Source: Hypholoma sublateritium FD-334 SS-4 (taxonomy: Eukaryota; Basidiomycota; Agaricomycetes; Agaricales; Strophariaceae). Taken from it: DNA of 64,000 bases. The translations under genes were made by a program, and so were the position numbers. Location of the stretch: contig KN817519.1 in assembly GCA_000827495.1 (NCBI GenBank), positions 78,462-142,461 of the forward strand. The letters are read 5' to 3'. The notes under the pieces are model-generated. The model did not search any database. It saw only the letters and a program-made list of their open reading frames with translations, and had not been told where the DNA came from. Shown piece after piece: positions 63,170 through 64,000 of the stretch (position 1 is the first letter of the stretch; each line of letters opens with the position of its first letter).

Positions 63170-64000
63170 TCATTTTCGTTTACGCGATGCCTTTTCCTTG
63201 CGTTTCTTCGCCCGAAGCTAAAGGTGTTGTAAAAAGCCGTAAGTAGGAGCTGCACTGTAACCGTTTCAAACAAAGCTTACCTCTTTTTTCATCCGAGAAT
63301 CCACCATCGTGTATCGGCCCTTCACACCCTTCGGTCTGCCTTTCACACCTTTGTTTCCCCCTTTCGCAACCACAAGCTTGATCTCCTTCTTCACCTTTTG
63401 ACCTGAAGACATCCCCTTGCGCATGAGCTTGTCGATTTGTTGCGCCTTGTCTTTTTCGGATATATCGGTGGTGGCATTCACGCCTTCAGCTTTCTTCATT
63501 GCCTTATCTAGGCGTTGTGCAGCCTTGAACTTCTTCCGTGCCTTTGCCTCTGCGACTTTCTTTATAGGTCGAGCGTCAAGAGCTCGCTGCTTGGCTCGAA
63601 GGGCGGACATCGCTTCCTTTGTTACTGGGATGTTGAGCTTGTAATTTTTCGCTTCATCGTCGAGGAACCAGGACGGCAATCCTTCTTTCGAATTGAGTGA
63701 GTACCGGTTGAAGCCATCGTTGATGAGCTGAGTTTTGTTCGTTTGGCGATTGACGAGCTGCTGGGCGAGCGTCACAGCCTCTGGCGTTAGCAGACCGAAT
63801 TCTATAGATATAGGTTAGATAGGAATAACACTCAAAGACAAGTCTTTACTTCGGAGGTTGGACTGAGTCTTTTCGTCTTCATCTTCATCGTTGGCATCCC
63901 AAATATCCATTCCGTCATCTTGTTCTTGCGGGACAATTTCAAAGTCTTCCTCATCCGAAGCACCCTGGAATTGTAGGGCATCAGCGCCGGGTCGTTAATT
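63170..64000 (-). CDS. SPB1: SPB1-type 27S pre-rRNA 2'-O-methyltransferase, C-terminal part
   Basis: Nucleolar methyltransferase that modifies 27S pre-rRNA at the A-loop during 60S assembly. Only the C-terminal part is in the window; the catalytic N-terminus lies beyond base 64000. Seen, from the window edge inward: GADALQFQGASDEEDFEIVP and the acidic WDANDEDEDEKTQSNL; after an intron, EFGLLTPEAVTLAQQLVNRQ; then KEGLPSWFLDDEAKNYKLNI, ALDARPIKKVAEAKARKKFK, NKGVKGRPKGVKGRYTMVDS and, after a last intron, LRAKKRKEKASRKRK with the TGA at 63170-63172. GRPKGVKGRYTMVDSRMKKE is the hallmark end of the Spb1 C-terminal domain. No break is seen. Confidence 0.93.

Overview
The window is a gene-dense stretch of a filamentous basidiomycete genome, most likely an agaricomycete. 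Genes are eukaryotic and intron-rich. Most introns are 45-90 nt with GTRNGT donors, CTRAY-like branch sites and YAG acceptors, and intergenic gaps are mostly 100-600 bp. The gene set (REC8, HapX, Crk1/Ime2-type kinase, HSP104, SLS1) and a decayed HNH-type protein of a family I associate with agaricomycetes fit this. I cannot name the species.

Layout: 0.2-1.1 kb isopentenyl-diphosphate isomerase (-); 1.4-4.4 kb REC8 meiotic cohesin kleisin (-); 4.6-6.9 kb GRAM-domain membrane protein (-); 7.1-10.9 kb INCENP (+); 11.4-14.0 kb DCP2 decapping enzyme (+); a 1.1-kb gene-poor gap; 15.2-16.5 kb PRPP synthetase (+); 16.7-20.0 kb Ime2/Crk1-type kinase (+); 20.5-21.3 kb complex I NDUFS6 subunit with a 6-nt microexon (-); 21.6-24.7 kb HSP104 (-) with a heat-shock-type promoter; 25.3-26.6 kb HNH-family pseudogene (-); 26.7-28.8 kb NIPA-type Mg transporter (+); 29.4-33.7 kb DENN-domain protein (+).

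The layout continues: 33.9-45.65 kb VPS13 lipid-transfer protein (-); about 46.0 kb a candidate 42-aa spliced micropeptide (+); 46.3-48.6 kb coiled-coil protein (-); 49.0-50.0 kb XRCC2-like RecA paralogue (+); 50.2-51.8 kb EamA/SLC35F-type transporter (-); 52.2-54.6 kb PPR protein (+); 54.7-56.5 kb HapX iron regulator (-); 56.8-59.5 kb eIF3b (-); about 59.6-60.27 kb a short inverted-repeat element holding a 2-N assembly gap; 60.4-63.0 kb SLS1-like mitochondrial protein (+); 63.2-64.0 kb the C-terminal end of SPB1 (-, runs off the window).

The content is core cellular machinery: chromosome segregation and meiosis (REC8, INCENP, Ime2-like kinase, XRCC2), RNA and translation (DCP2, eIF3b, SPB1), mitochondria (NDUFS6, SLS1, probably the PPR protein), membrane contact and trafficking (VPS13, DENN, GRAM), and regulation (HapX). 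I see no biosynthetic cluster, defence island, CRISPR array, rRNA or convincing tRNA. The observations most worth checking are the NDUFS6 microexon that splits the zinc-binding CxxC, the spliced micropeptide beside VPS13, the GATA sites upstream of HapX, the inverted-repeat element between eIF3b and SLS1, and the decayed HNH gene.
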